From: Zygnema cylindricum
Lineage: Eukaryota > Streptophyta > Zygnematophyceae > Zygnematales > Zygnemataceae
Reading direction: 5' to 3'
NCBI GenBank assembly: GCA_037447655.1
Contig: JBBHKE010002769.1
Coordinates: 82,501 to 146,500, forward strand
Length of the DNA: 64,000 nucleotides
The translations under genes and the position numbers were made by a program. Positions 45,910-59,127 of the stretch are shown here, one piece after another. Within the stretch, counting starts at the first letter, position 1, and each line of letters opens with the position of its first letter. Under the pieces are notes generated by a model. The model saw only the letters and a list, made by a program, of their open reading frames with translations. It did not search any database and was not told the origin of the DNA.

Positions 45910-46345
45910 GCGTTCCGCTCAGTTTAGGAAATACAAAGATCTCGTCCGGCTAGGTGCACTCACTTCTCCGCACTCTGAAGACAATACTGGGTAAAAAAGG
46001 CCCTGAAATCCTTGGGGATATACAAGTGTGCCTGAAAAGCACACGAGCTTGTGAGCTGTCGAGCGTGCATGAGTAACGCGAGGGAAGGGCCCACAGCCCG
46101 GAGTCATCGGCATCGAAGTCCTGCAAATAACCCCCAAATGCGAATGCTTCCCAGAATGATGATCACGCCCACCGTTGCCCACATCCCTCCCATAGCTATG
46201 CATGCAAAATAGGAGAGAAGCTCGGACAAAGAATTGGGATGAGTACAGGGGAAGGCGAAAGTTATCCCCTCCCCCTTACTTCCCCCCCGCCCGGGCCGGG
46301 GAAAGGGATTTGGGTCTCGGTAGTTGGCTGATATCCCAATTTCCC
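45910..46345 (-). repeat. Module Y, probable 3' LTR part of gypsy element H
   Basis: On the minus strand TGGGATATCAGCCAACTACC starts just after a purine tract AAGAGGGGGGG (near 46350). This is where a 3' LTR should begin. About 275 bp (46072-46345) match the 37.0 kb copy; the rest to the left does not. Confidence 0.6.
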
Positions 46346-46759
46346 CCCCTCTTAGTCAATCGTGACTAAGACATGGAATTACCCACCCCATTCGCGGTTC
46401 CCACAAAACCAAGTGTTGGAGGGTAGAGAGCATGGCTACCAAGAGGATGGGAGACATGCTGAATACCAACACTGACCACACTGATTACAGACCAATAACT
46501 CGGGCAGCTGGGAGGATTGATTGCAAGCTGATGAACATGAAGGAGGATCGGCAGAGTAAGTTAAGTGGAAAGTGGGTTCGTCCTCCAATCCCCGAAGATG
46601 GCAAAGGGCCACATTGACGTGGTTCTCTTTAATTCTTCGTCCTTCCTTTCCCTCCAATGTAAGAACCCCTTTATTGGAAACTTTGACCTCTTTCAAAATT
46701 ACTCGCCCTGCAGAAATATCCAGCGTGTCCTATTTTTAATGCATCCAATATACAAAGTC

Positions 46760-47873
46760 CCCGGCATAAATCGTTGCTGGCGTGACACATAATTCCCGCT
46801 CCGGCACTGAGAATACAACAACTGATCTCGCTGTTGACCGCCTGCAAATTTCCCATGGCAAGAGGCATCTCTTTTGGCTCTGTCGGCGATCAGTTTTTCG
46901 ACTATTCCCTTATCATCCATAATCCGAGAGGACCACCGCTTGGGCCGATGCAACCCGGAGAAGGATGGGATGCCGTCCAAATAAAATGAAGTAAGGACTA
47001 TAGGAGTGGAGAGAAGTCTACTTGCTGAATTTGTAACCCCTAGCAATCCACGACACCCTCTTGTCCCACTCCCCCAAAATCTTTTTCAACTACATGTTTT
47101 CATAGGGACCGCTTCACTGTCTGTACGCACCTTTCGGCCAAACCGTTTGCTTGCGGGTGGTCACGGCTGGTCAGCCGATGGTCGACAAGGCATTTTTCCA
47201 AGAGGTTGGAAAATTTTCCCGGCAAATTCAGAGCCTTGGTTGGTTAGAACTTCTGCAGGCGCCCTGAATTGGGTTAAACACTTTGCAAAAAGGCATCTGC
47301 AATTGCCTTGGACTCCTTCCAAGGCAAAACCATCAATTCAATCCACTTGGAAAAATGTTCTATCATGACCAACACGAAGCGGTTCCCGCGCCTGCTGGTC
47401 GAAAGAGGTCCCAAAAGATCTAAAGACCATCGATAAAACATCACCCAGATTCGAAGCCAATGAAGTTCAATTCTCCCTTTCTTGTCAAAGGCTGTCTTGA
47501 CTCGATAGCAAAAAGAGCAAGTTTGCACAATTCTATTGACTTGGGTCCGCAACCCGTGCCACCAATAAGAGCCCGCGACAAGGGAAGTGGTCCGCTTTTG
47601 CCCGAAGTGCCCACATTGATGATGGAGATTGGAAATCAAAGTTTCTCGTTCTGAGGGGGGGAAGAACCACTTTCCTCGTGCCGTCTCACCATTTCCGAGG
47701 GAGAACGCCTCTTTGCCAATCATACGCACCCATTCGGGTGAGCACTCGAATAATTGGATTCCAGTCAAATAGGAAGAGGCGACCCCTATTAGATAGATTG
47801 GAGAGCATCGGGGTCGTTCCATATATCTTTCCGTCAGGCCCTTATGGGCGCCTCCCCCTCCATGTAGGCCCAA
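46760..47873 (-). pseudogene. Integrase of element H
   Basis: Zinc finger HHQCGHFGQKRT..CSFCYRVK, first catalytic Asp in WSLDLLGPL. The second is lost, LTNQGSEF in place of the usual TDxGxEF (near 47250). Glu is in HPQANGLAER near 47140. The C-terminal part (from about 47046) continues in another frame with PSGGPLG and MIREY-like remnants. It is inactive as read. Confidence 0.85.
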
Positions 47874-47959
47874 AATGTTGACAATTTCCCCCTAGATTGA
47901 GAAGCTAGATGAAAGCGGAGGATGCTCGGATGAGTCGGAGACTGACTTCTAGGTCCTCA

Positions 47960-48433
47960 TCATGCCGAGCACGGTAGAGTCCATGGTGGAGGGATCGATT
48001 TCCGACTAAGTCCATCAACATTCCCATGGATTTCCCCTGCTCTATGAACAATGTTGAAATCATATTCCTCCAGGATTAGAACCCATCTGGCCAGTTTGCC
48101 GGTTAACTTACTGTTTTCCATGATCCAATTCAAGGGTTGGTGATCAGTGATAAGGGTGAAATGGACCCCGTAAAAATTAAGCCGGAAATGCTGGATGGCC
48201 CAAACCACTGCGAGTAGTTATCTGTGGTATCTGCTATAATTCCCTTTTGCTCTGTTGTAGCTTCGGCTAGCGTAGGCCACTACATATTCAGCTTTGGCAA
48301 CATTGACTTGAGCCAAAACTACTCCCTATCCAAACGTGCTCCAATCAGTGTAAAAGAGGAAAGGCCTCTGGTGATCAGGCATCCGGAGCACGGGGTGTTG
48401 CTTCAGAGCATCTTTCAAGAACTGGAAGGCGAT
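47960..48433 (-). pseudogene. RNase H of element H
   Basis: AIQHFRLNFYGVHFTLITDHQPLNWIM is the typical gypsy RNase H C-terminal half (YLxGxxFxLxTDHxxL), given here in shortened form. DFNIVHRAGEIHGNVDGLSR, which ends it, leads to integrase. Upstream, FLFYTDWSTFG carries the first Asp, with stops between. Confidence 0.82.
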
Positions 48434-49350
48434 CTATTGTTCTTTGGCCCACTGCCATTCTTGATCCTTCCGCAATAGCTGGTTGAGGGGCTGAGCGTGA
48501 CTAATGAACTCGGGGATAAACCACTGATAGTAGTTGGCCAAACCCATAAAAGTGTGAAGTGCCGAGATGTCCTGCGTTGGGGGAAGAGCGTCAAGGGCTG
48601 CCACCTTGACCATGTGGGGACCCACAGTCCCGGAAGTCACCTCATGTCCGAGGTAGATGATCTTCTGTACCCCAAATATACCTTTGACCTAGTGACATTT
48701 CAAGGCCGCTGCTTGGAGTGCCTTGAGATCAATCTGGACATACTCCAAGTGTTCCTCAAATTTTTTTGAGAATATGATAACGTCATCAATATAGCACCAG
48801 GCATAATAAATTCCTCGGAGCGTTTCCTCCTTTGCCCGTTGTAATTTGGCTGGTGCATTCCTGAGCCCGAATGGCATGTAAATCCATTCATAAAGTCTGG
48901 AACCAACCCAAAATGCGGTTCACTTCCACTGCTTTGGTTCCATGGCAATCTGGTGGAAACCGTTCTTCATGTCCAGAGTGGAGTAGATACTAGCGCGAGA
49001 TAGAGAGTCGAATATCTCTTCGGGGGTCAACATTGAATACCGGTTAGAGATTCAGCATGTGATAATCTCCACACATCTGGAAATCTACAGTCTTCCCAGA
49101 GGAGTCCTTTTTTGGAGGGAGAATCGTCGAGGAGGCGCACCCATGATGTCATGTGCTTTCTTGAACCAATCTGGCTTCCACCAAAGTCTTGACAATCGCT
49201 GCATTGAATTCCTTCTTTTTGAAGCTGAGAGGATACTGCTTCAACCAAACAGTACTCGTCTAATCAATCAAATCGATTCGGAAAGGTGTTCATTTGTAAA
49301 TACCGACATTTGTTTCTGACCATGAGAACACCTGTTTGTTTTTGGCCAGC
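48434..49350 (-). pseudogene. Reverse transcriptase of element H
   Basis: Reads LLPPKKDSSGKT, then MPFGLRNAPA, the active site YIDDVIIFS with both Asp intact, EHLEYVQIDLKAL and the connection FMGLANYYQWFIPEF. Frames change several times. The upstream linker to the protease (49350 to about 50500) is legible in pieces, such as KMDRT and KNKQVFSWS. Confidence 0.85.
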
Positions 49351-50522
49351 AGTTTGGAAAGTTGCGCCTTTTCTTGAGGGTTCAAGTGCTCCCACTAAGT
49401 CCGATCCATTTTCCCCGGCTCAACGGCAGTCAAAGCTTCCGGCGGTCTCCCCTATAGGTTAATGTTGAATTCCAACCCTACCGGTGAATCTGCTCGTACC
49501 CCTCCGGCTAGGATATTATCGCTGTCAACTTCTGCTAAGCTATCGCTTTTTGAGCCGCCGCCACCCCCCCACTAGGAAAACCTACGTTGGTGAAATGTGA
49601 TTTTTTCTCCTTTCTCTCCCCCCTCTACAAAGTTGTTTCCATCGTTAACAGCTGAGGAGCTTAAAGGTAAATAGCCCTTGATTTCGGGGACTTGAGACTG
49701 GAAAAGGCGAGTGCATGCTTGATCACCCATGTGATTGAATTCAAATCCATACGTTGCCCAATTAGGCTGCACTTCTAAGTTCTGAAATAACTGGTGCTGC
49801 CGTGGTGTTTTTTTGAAATCCTATTGCTGCTTCCCGTTTTGCACTCGTCGATGTTGTCTAGAGTCCCGCCTTACTTTCAAAAAACATTCCTGCTGCTCTT
49901 TTCCGATATGCGTGACTGTGAGAAAAAGAGACCAAAGTCGGGAGTGCTTTCTGTGGGAATCTTGGTTTGTTGCACCGAAAGAAAGGGGAGCAGTCGGGTC
50001 GAGTCACAAGGATGGCCATTCTTCCTTCCCCAAGTATTTGTTGCATCGAATTTTGGGGGTCGGGTATTTGCTTCTCCAACGGTTGCCGGAGGACTGGAAG
50101 CGGGATCATATTGGTCCAATATGCCTTGACTCTGTGTTCCGAGATCCCATCAAGGCGGCGTCGAAAAACCAATGGAGCTCATAAAATCTGGGTTACGTGA
50201 TTCCTTTGTCCGCAACCTATTTCCGTTTATCATCTTCCGGGTGGACATTTTCCAGAACGTACCCCACCGGTGTGTCTGGGAGCAGATGAAGCCACGAGAT
50301 TAATTTGATCAACCTGTAAAATGTTCCACTTCTTTGGTCTTGATGCTCTTTTCATTTTCTTGCTAGGGAGTATCCTGATAAGGCCATCCTTCCATCACGA
50401 GATCTATTTTTGCCAAACAGATTAGATGGGGTTTCAGGGTTGTTTTCTATATTCTGCGGAAGGCTCCAGTGGGCTTTGGAAAAGGCAAACACTGGAAGCT
50501 GCTGAGGATATAGGGTGTGAAG

Positions 50523-51200
50523 TGTTAGGATTTAGTATTGAGAACTCATTTAGCGACAAGACATTCTCGTAGCTAAAGCAGCGACGACCAGCGACGAAGT
50601 AGTTTCGTCGCTAGATATTTGAAGTGACCTGGAAATTGATTGTTCGTTTCGTTTTGTTTCACTTAAGTTTGAGTCATACTATAGAAGTGACGTGGAAATT
50701 GTTTGGTCATTGCGGTTCACGTAAGTTCTAGTCGTACCGTGTGGTTCAGGTTGGTTCACAATTGACTTTTTTAGTCGTACACTTTTCTAGTCGTACCGTG
50801 TAGTTCAAGTCGGTTCGCACTTGTTGGTCGTTTGTTTCACCACGTTGACTCTTACAACGTTTTACATGTACAGTTTGGTTGGTATTGTTACGTGATGTTT
50901 GAAATAGTATATTGCGGCGTATGATCCTCCCAGAAGATTATGAAGGAGTTCAAGGAGTTAAGGGAGTTTGATAACTTTGTGGTGTTTCTTGAGGAGTAAG
51001 AGGAGGTTAGTGAAGATGATATTTTATATGATTAAGAGGAGTTAGAAGTGAGAGTGTTTTGAGGGTGTGAGGAAACAATGTAAGAAAAGTTCTCCGTGGA
51101 ATATATTGGCTTCCGTGGGGTTATCTTTCTCTAGTGTGTGTTTTATCTTTTATGCTTCCGCTTGCATTTGCACTCAATGTTTTATTATTCGATCCTATCA
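50523..51200. mobile_element. Solo LTR of an unrelated family inside H
   Basis: 678 bp beginning TGTTAGGATT and ending GATCCTATCA, flanked by perfect 5-bp direct repeats TGAAG (50518-50522, 51201-51205). It has no internal region. The TG..CA ends read in plus orientation; the end TTATTATTCGATCCTATCA resembles copia-type U5 ends. Nothing else in the window is homologous by eye. Confidence 0.88.
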
Positions 51201-51751
51201 TGAAGTTGGTGAAGGTGGTGTTTGCTGACAGCTTGTGCCTCTGGTGATATCTCCACGGCTATATATGACTCTAGTCCATATCTTGTTTTAAGATCAACTC
51301 TAAATCGGAGTGATTCTGAAAAATAGAGACAAAATTCGTAGTCTGGAATTTGGGACTGTCAATGACACCTCATGTCGGTTGAATTCCTCGTTCTTGAACC
51401 TGGTTTTCGAAGCATCACAAATGGGTGTAGAAACGACTTCCTTTATTGGTAAAGCCGAGAAAGTATGATCCACTCCTCGTCAAAGTTTTGCCACCAGTAA
51501 TAATTTACTATTGTATTCCTCTTCCCATCGCTTCGAAATGGGGAACTGCTAGATTTCTTCAGCTATATCTGTGGAACTGCCAAACAGTTCCGTAGGAGAG
51601 GATGTAGTATACACCTGGTACCAACCAGACAAAGGGACATTTGTCTTCCCCCGATTCCATAAATCCAAAGGAACCACCACTTTAGTTCCTTATGGATTTC
51701 TAGGGTCTCGAACGGTACATTGTTCTTTCCACACGCTCAAACTCATATTAG

Positions 51752-52081
51752 CTAGGTCCAAGTAGCCATTCCCAACAAAATTTCGAATTGAGCCCCTTCC
51801 ACCACTAAGAAGGGAAGCTCAATTTTTACCCGTTGGCCTCCGTCATCAGAATACTCGATTTCCATGGCCTTAATAATCCCATGGACGGGTTGACTACCGC
51901 TGCTTATGGTGCTTAAGTAGATATTGCTTGGGCAGATTTTGGGCCGTAGTTCGTTGGGCATTTTCTGCAAAGCGGAGGTGGTTATGAGATTGGGGAGCGC
52001 TCTTGTGTCGACTACAGCGTTCTGGTATCTTGCGTGCCCGTTGAGCTTAAAGTTTCTTGTTCGGTTCAATATAAGAGCCAC
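51752..52081 (-). pseudogene. Protease of element H
   Basis: Retropepsin-like frame of 109 codons: VVDTRALPNLIT is the active-site DTGA motif with Gly changed to Arg, and FEILLGMATW matches the usual ILLGMPWL flap-end block. The start is internal to the polyprotein. Likely inactive. Confidence 0.75.
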
Positions 52082-52899
52082 TAATAAGGCTTTTTAGTCC
52101 CTATCCACTATAGGGGTTTTCGGATCTGTGGACAAAAAGACCGCGGGTGGCGAAGTGGACCTGTCGACCCTCCTTTTTCTAGAGTGGATTTCTTCTCCCA
52201 AGGCTTTAATGAGGATTTCTTTGGGGAAGATGTGGGAGGATGCAAGAGTCTTTACGTGGGTGAGGGCGTATGGCATGAGGTGCCGACTAGCATGACAACC
52301 GGTTTGGAGGAATGAACGGTAGCTTTCGGTGAAAATGGGAGTGCATCCGGTTCCTGTGGATCCTGATCCTGTCCTTCCTTCTCGTCATCCTCGGAGCCAG
52401 AATCCGGGATTGGCGGAGTTTGGGGAGTTCCATTTTTCGAGAGTACTGCCATGTATCTTTCAAACTAGTCCTGGTTTTCCTTTTTCTCTCGTTCCAGTGA
52501 CTCCTTTTCCCGTTGTTGTTTCTCGTTCAGTTAGTTCTCGAAACCAAGAGGCAATTTAGGGTTGGGAGGAAGGGATGGTGAATGAGTGAGTTTGATTTCG
52601 ATACCAATGTCGCTGTTAAGCATTACTGCTCGGGGAGTAAAAGACAAAGGACCGGTAGCTTACCGGTTGTGGTCCCTCTGACCCATTTTCTGCTTGTCTT
52701 GTCTTTGCATCGAGGTGGAATTGCGGAGTTGGCAGCGGCTATCTCCCACCCCAACATTCCAAGATCCGGATAGGAAAGTTCGGGCATGTTGGGCATTTGG
52801 GGGTTCCAAATCCCATCCTAATAAGTCATCATCATTAGCACCTGCTGTGCTTTGAAACTCAAGCTCCGCGAGCTTTTGTAACAACTCTTGTCTCCGTTT

Positions 52900-55575
52900 T
52901 TGGAGTCGTTGTGATGCCGTGAGCGGAGCAGGCCGGGGAGAAGATCCCTAGCGGAGGATCCCAACTCGGCAGCCATTGCGGCCAATTGCTGACTCTGCTA
53001 TTGGATGGTGAATTCTGGTGTAAGTCTTGTTGTAGCCACTAGTGTTCGCTCCGGTTCCTCGTGGGTAAGCGGAACTCGGCGTCCCCAAGGATAAAGGAGT
53101 TGAGGTGGGAGAGGGTGAACGACAGTTTTTCTTTCTCTAGTGAATAGGACGAACTGCATCATTTCTTTAGGAACTCCATTCTTTCAGAAACATTGCGTTT
53201 CTTTATGCCAGAGGAAGCCGCAAGCCTCATATTTCTTCCTTTCGGAGGTGTATTTACTGCAGATTTCATTTGAGATCTGGGCATCATCAAACTTTGGAAG
53301 TTTGATTTGTCGCAGCTGGGATTGCGACATTTTGGCGGTTTCTCCTCGGGAGTCAGACGGTAAGTGTCCTTGGTTACTCCCGTCTTCTCTCCCCCCCCTC
53401 CCCTATAAGCCTTTCTTGGTGCTTCAGAGTCCTTTCTGCACGTTCTTTCTCCCATTCTTTTAGATTCAAGGCCAGCTCCGGTTTAAGTTTCCGTGTGAAG
53501 TGCTTCCACCCATGGCCAGTTTGCTGACAATTTAGGCAATTGGAAATAAAAACTCTTTCGATTGCTCCCATTGCCGGTTTTGACCCGCTGTCGGCCGCTT
53601 GCTTCCCTTTGAGCTTCCGCAAAGCTTGTAGTTCAGCCTTTTCCTCCTCACCCAAGGAGGTCTCCTCGGCAAATCCTGTAAATTTTGCGCAGGCCTTCCC
53701 GGTCACAGCTTTTTCCTTTGCCTCACTGTGGACAAAGTGATCGTACAACTTCATGGCCACCAACAAAATGTCCTGGGCTGAGGGATTAATGTCCTGAATT
53801 GCTTTTCCAGCAATCCAATTATCTAGAGTAGTCTGTTTTGTTGGCCTGAACGAACTGCCCACAGTGATGATACATTTGGTTGCCATCGCCGGAAGGTGAA
53901 TAGTGGACAACTTTGTTTTTTGACAAAGGCTGGAGAGACACATAAAGAGGGTCTACGGAGTTTTGTTCTTCAAACAACGTAATTCCGTGAATTCTTTGAT
54001 CGCAGACTCGTTCCTCTCGGTGTAGCGCAGCCTCCAAACATTCAGCAGAGTAGTACAAGGGTTGGGGTTGGCAACCATGCGAGTTGCCACCTGGGGCGTT
54101 TGAATGGCTTGTAGCTGGTTAACATATGATATTCCTTGGGCCTGTAGTTTCTTGTCATCTGTGAAGGTGGCAGTCATAGGTGTTGCAGCCGTTGGAGCTA
54201 AGTCAGCCTCCGCTTGTAAAACAGCAGCGTTGAGAGTTGGATCCGAGTGGTGGGAGCCATCAAGAGTGGTTGTCACTCTTTATAATCCGCCAACGCCCCT
54301 CCAAAAAGGTAGTTTACCATCATTTGGAAAAAGGTTGTTTCAAAATCATTCGGAATGGCTTGTCCCCTGTATTTGTTGATCTCGTATTGTGTGAAGGATT
54401 TCCACAACAATTCGAAATATGAAAAGGCAATCCCCGAGCTATCTCCAGTAAAGATCGGAATGTCCCCCATTTCCTTTTATTCTTTTACAGAATTGGTGAA
54501 ATGGGAAGAGGAAGCCCTGTGGGACTAACAAACTGCGCAGGTGAGATGACTCATGTGTCCATTTCCTCGGGAACGAAACTGTTTCCTCCTCCAGAAAGAG
54601 GTGCTGCCTTGAAAGGTGTGGATCCCTCTCCCACAGAGGAAGTTCCAGTGCCTGAAAATATTGTTGGAGGAAGGATGTTCCCCACTACTAATCTATATCC
54701 AGGAGAGTATTGTTCTTCCCTGAAAACTTGCTACACCAATAGAATGTGGAGGCGAGGTTGGTTCAAAGGAGATCTTTGGGGAATGGATGGTGGAAGAGAC
54801 AGAGACGGAGTCTGCTAAGACCCTCTAGGAAAAGGCGTCTTTCTCTGAGTTTGCCTCCTAGATGTCTCGAAAGATGGAGTTCTTGAGCCAAATGAAAGAA
54901 AACATCGGTGAGGTAGTGAGTAGGCGGGGACGTCGTGCTTGTACGGTTAAGCTAGCGGATCTGGTGACCCACGGACTGCTGCAGCGAGAGAAAATGATAT
55001 AGAGAGAGAGGAGGCGAGAACGTCCTGGGCTTTGTTGTAGGACCCGGGCAGTGAGAACATGGAGGAGAAGGAGAAGATGGGAGATCAAGGGATATTCTAG
55101 GAGATGGTGATAGAGGTGTTGCTGGCCTCAAGGGAATGAGAATCCTCTCGTCCGGTCGCACCACGGAAGCAACCTTCACCGAGACAAAGGTAGGCTCTTC
55201 TCGGGGAAGAGAAGCAGACTTAGGAGGTAAATCTGCACCCAAACCCTTCATTTTAGGTTCAATGTTTCCCCCTCTTCCCGCTGAAGAAGAGGCTCTCGGC
55301 TAGTTTCCAAGGAAGGAACTTCGAACAGGGTGCTTGTAAGAGGAGAAGTCCTCTGAGCGGGCGCTTTGGGATGCGGCTCTGTCGTTGGTGTAGGAGGAGT
55401 TTGCCCACTGAGAATCACACAAAATCTACGCCTAGCTTCCCGAATAAGTTTCAATTCTTGTTCCCATAACTTCCACCTTTTAACCTCTAAGGTTTCCCAA
55501 TCTATGTTGACGGGTCCTGCCCCCGTCATAGCCTTGCCCTGGGATTTTAAAACTTTCGCTAGTTCTTTAGCCTTT
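52900..55575 (-). pseudogene. gag region of element H
   Basis: Capsid-like pieces occur at 54470-53950 (FTGDSSGIAFSYFELLWKSF, QMMVNYLFGGALADY). A nucleocapsid frame runs 53943-53374 with CLNCQQTGHGWKHF, a CX2CX4HX4C knuckle whose last Cys is Phe. Further upstream (55529-54950) are proline-rich frames and a charged VKRWKLWEQELKLIREARR helix-like part. The region is cut at 55576 by element F. Confidence 0.65.
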
Positions 55576-55580
55576 TCGAC

Positions 55581-56095
55581 TGCAATTGTGTGTCCCCCAT
55601 TTAGACCAAAATTGAGGAAGCCTCTAGGTAGTTTTCAACTAACCCACTTTCAACTAGAGCATTTGCCACCCAAGCAGACAAATAGATTAGCTGACTGCAC
55701 CCCTGTGCAGTCTGGACTCCTTTAAGCCCACAACAAGAAGAATCACTAAAAATGCTCAACTATGCAATTAATTATGGAGTGGCAAAGATGCCAATGTTTA
55801 TACAAGCTTGTTGGGAAAAAAACGGCTACCTCCTCAATTCACTAAGTCCTAAACCCTCTCACAACTCCTATCTACTAAGGTACGGAGCCAAATAGATGAC
55901 TTTACAATACATAAAAGAACTATGGTCGATGTACTTTCTATACGGCCTGTGTACGACAAGGCCATGGAGTGGACGCCTATCTCTTTTGAACTTGTCCTCA
56001 TGTTCTCTAGGATTTCCTCTTCTCAATGACATCGTGCCACGCGTCACCAGGTCATGTCATGACCGGAAATCGCCAAGGCGGTCATTCCGGGATGG
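55581..56095 (-). repeat. Partial 3' LTR of element F
   Basis: Aligns with 59128 to about 59640 from TGCAATTGTG to GGCGGTCATTCC, then stops abruptly; the next bases are reverse transcriptase coding sequence (complement of TTTGCTCCGGTAGTTCGATT). Confidence 0.88.
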
Positions 56096-58400
56096 AGAAC
56101 CTTTACAAATGAGAATCGAACTACCGGAGCAAAGGTCTCTTAGTAATCTATCCCCTCTTTTTGGGTGAACCCCTTTGCCACCAACCGAGCCTTATCTCTC
56201 AATGGTATTATCTGGGTTCAGTTTCAGTTTAAATACCCATTTACAACCAATAGGTTTCTATCTGGTGGACAATCCACCAACTCCCAAGTATTTGCCTCCA
56301 TGATTGAAGCCATCTCATCATTTATGGCTCTGACCCATCTCTCTTTCTCCGGACTTTCCATTGCCTCCGAGTATGACCGAGGCTCTTTTGGGTGAGAAAG
56401 CTTTGTTACTTTGTGAGCAGCCTGTTTTTCTTAAAGCCTTTTGCTGCTCCTCCGTCCTCCTTCAAAGTCCGAAGCTGGAATGGAGGGAAGTCTTGGATTC
56501 CTCCGCACTGTCTCATCAGCTCCCCTATCCATGGAAACTAGTTTTGACTCCTCTTCCTCTCTCTCCTCAAAGTGTGTAAGAATATGAGGGGATTCCGGTA
56601 TATCTCCCCCATCTTTTATCTCCCTTGAATCTGCAATCATGTTTTCACTAGTGTCCCTTCTGGGAAGATCTAAGTCCTCATCACTCTCGGACTCAAAGTT
56701 GATTCTGATTTTCTTAATGTATTTGAAGGGATCAAAAGACTTCCCTTCATCCATGACAACTAGATACTTTACTAGAATGATATCTTGTTTAGCTAAGTCA
56801 TAGACTCTATATTCGTTGACATCCTCGTCATATCCCACAAAATATCTCGGTTTCCTTTAAGCATCTAGTTTCCAGTTTTTCCTATCTGTGTCAAGACTGT
56901 AAACTTGACTACCGAATACTTTCAGGTGAGATATATTCGGTTTCCTTCCAACCCATCTCTCATAAGGGGTCATCCCTTTAACAACTGTAGTAAGCACTCT
57001 ATTTTTAATGTAGTTAGCACAGTTCATGGCTTCTCCGCAAAATCTTCTTCCTATTTTCTTATCTGCCAACATACTACATACTATCTCCCAAAGTCCGGTT
57101 TAACCTCTCAGCTAACCCATATTTTTCTGGATTATTTGGTACAGTTTTTTTATGCTGAACTCCCTCATCTCTCAAATAATACTCAAACTAGTTAGAGGTG
57201 TACTCTCCCCCGTTATTACTCCTTATTCTCTTAATCGGGGTTCCATGTAACTTCTCATACCAGACTTTGTATTCTTTGAAATATTTTAGTGTTTCAGACT
57301 TTGTTTTTAAGAAGTAGACTCTGGAATATCTGGAACAATTATCAATAATTGTCAGCATATACCTCTTCCCAAGGAAGGTACTCTTCTGTCCCCAGATATC
57401 TGTGTGGACCATATCTAGTACTTTCTCACCTCTATATGTGGCAGTTTTTGGAAAAGGAAGTCCATGAGCCTTACCTTGGGCACAGCCACTACAATCATCC
57501 ATCATTTCATTATCCCCAAATTGAATGCCTTCTACTACACCCAGCTTCTTCATTTCCCTCAGCCTATCAAAATGCACATGTCCCAAATGTTTATGCTAGA
57601 TCATCAAGCTCAGGACACCACCATAGTAAGCACTTTTCTTTTCATTACTCAAGTTAAGCCTAAACATTCCTTGGCTACCCTTATCTGCTGTGAAGTAGAC
57701 TTCATCTCCAAACTTAGCTGTAAAGACTCCGTTTCTAGTGAAGGTATCAAAATCCTTATCATCTAGTACAGAGGTAGATACAAGATTCTTACTCAGCTGA
57801 GGAATGTAGAGCACATCTTAAAAGGTGAGAATAGAAGTCTTCCCCTCCACTAAGACTTTCAGATCTACCAAGCCCACTAGATCAGTGGTAACTACTTTCC
57901 CATCCTCATACTCTATTTCCACAGTAAGGATCTTTCTTAGCTTAGTGAAGAGGTGTCTGTCACGACACATATGCATGGATGCACCTGAATTGATGATCCA
58001 TCCCTCCTTTGGAGCTTCTCGAATGGCTCCAAGGGCACACTTCTGTTTTCGAGAGATCTCCTTCTCCTCTAGATTCTCGTCAAGAAGAAGCTCCCCATCT
58101 TCCCCCTCGGAAGATTCTTCCTCCTCGGTCTCTCCTTTCACTCGTGTGACCACAAGTATTATCTTCTTCCCTCCAGAAGAACCCCCTCCACAATTTTCTT
58201 TGAGCCTCAGCTCCGATAGCTTGATGCAATCAACTATGAAGTGCCAAGCTTTTTGCAAGAATGGCAAAGGCCCTTTGGGGTCCTCGGTTCTCCTGATTGG
58301 TTCTATTCCCCTTTGAAGTTGCTGTATCGCTTCTTCAGATCCTTCCTCCACCGGTCCGTTTGGGCAGCTAGAGCTTGAACGCTCTTTCCTCCTCTCCGGA
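56096..58400 (-). pseudogene. Protease, integrase and reverse transcriptase start of element F
   Basis: Zinc knuckle remnant CHSCKKAWHFIVDC (58260-58215), protease WIINSGASMHMC with the catalytic Asp changed to Asn (about 57990), YIPQLSKNLVSTS. Integrase has MVHTDIWGQ, but SNNGGEY shows the second Asp lost. Then come GKPN..LKVFGSQ and ELxDCPPDRxPIGCKWVF. It breaks off at FAPVVR where the deletion junction lies. Several in-frame stops. Confidence 0.88.
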
Positions 58401-59127
58401 TCTCAATGGTATTCTCCTGCACAAGTATCATTCAGACCACCGTGTTCCACTTCTAAGCTCTATCATCCATTTCTTGCACTCGGTACACTATGTTTTCATA
58501 CTCTTCCGACACCTTCATGATGAGAGTGTTAACTTTTATCTTCATAGTGCTTCTCCATCCGGCACTTTCCATCTCCATGTACAGACAAGAGAGATCGCTG
58601 CAATAGTCCAACATCTTTCCTCCTTTGAAAGTGTAACTTGTCAGCCTTTGCTCAACCAGCTGGAGCTCTTGAATAGTGCAGCTCTATAGATCTCCACTAA
58701 GGTCATCCACAACTCTTCGGCCTTGAAGATGAGAAGGTGAGAGGTCGCCAAAGCTTGAGTGAGGTGCCTCAAAATAAAGTGCCTCGCATTCATGTTGGTG
58801 TACTCCCACATCTGAATGTCGTTTTCCTCGGTCTTCATGGCCACCGCTCCGGGTGCCGTGCCAATAGGAGTGAGAGGTGTCTCTTTTCCTTTCCCCTTTT
58901 TGGACACACTGCTGTCCCCAACATCTGTCTCCTCCGTTGGAGCAGATCCTGCAGCAGAATAACCTCACTCCTCCAAATCCTGTGGAGTTCCTTGAGATGG
59001 ACATTTCACTTGTCCACTAACAATACCCCAGTATCGTTTCTCACACAATGCCCTTGTCATCATGGCTTCCTAGTAAATGATCCCATATCCGTTGAATATG
59101 GGCACCTTAGAGAGTGGGCCCATGACC
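58401..59127 (-). pseudogene. gag of element F
   Basis: The primer-site peptide is MGPLSKVPIFNG, then a stop, CEKRYWGIVSGQVKCPSQG. After a one-base loss comes MWEYTNMNARHFILRHLTQAL and LWMTLVEIYRA. The G-run that frameshifts element B has four G here and is in frame, so F serves as a reference for B. Confidence 0.82.
59114..59127 (-). other. Primer-binding site of element F
   Basis: Minus-strand GGTCATGGGCCCAC, one mismatch from the sites in A, B, C and D, directly after LTR end ACAATTGCA. The ATG is kept and lies in the gag frame. The upstream U5 ATG is out of frame in this copy only. Confidence 0.78.

Noticed and set aside
49813-50184. 123-codon plus-strand frame as a gene inside H
   Set aside because: It is the antisense shadow of the decayed gypsy protease to reverse transcriptase linker on the minus strand.
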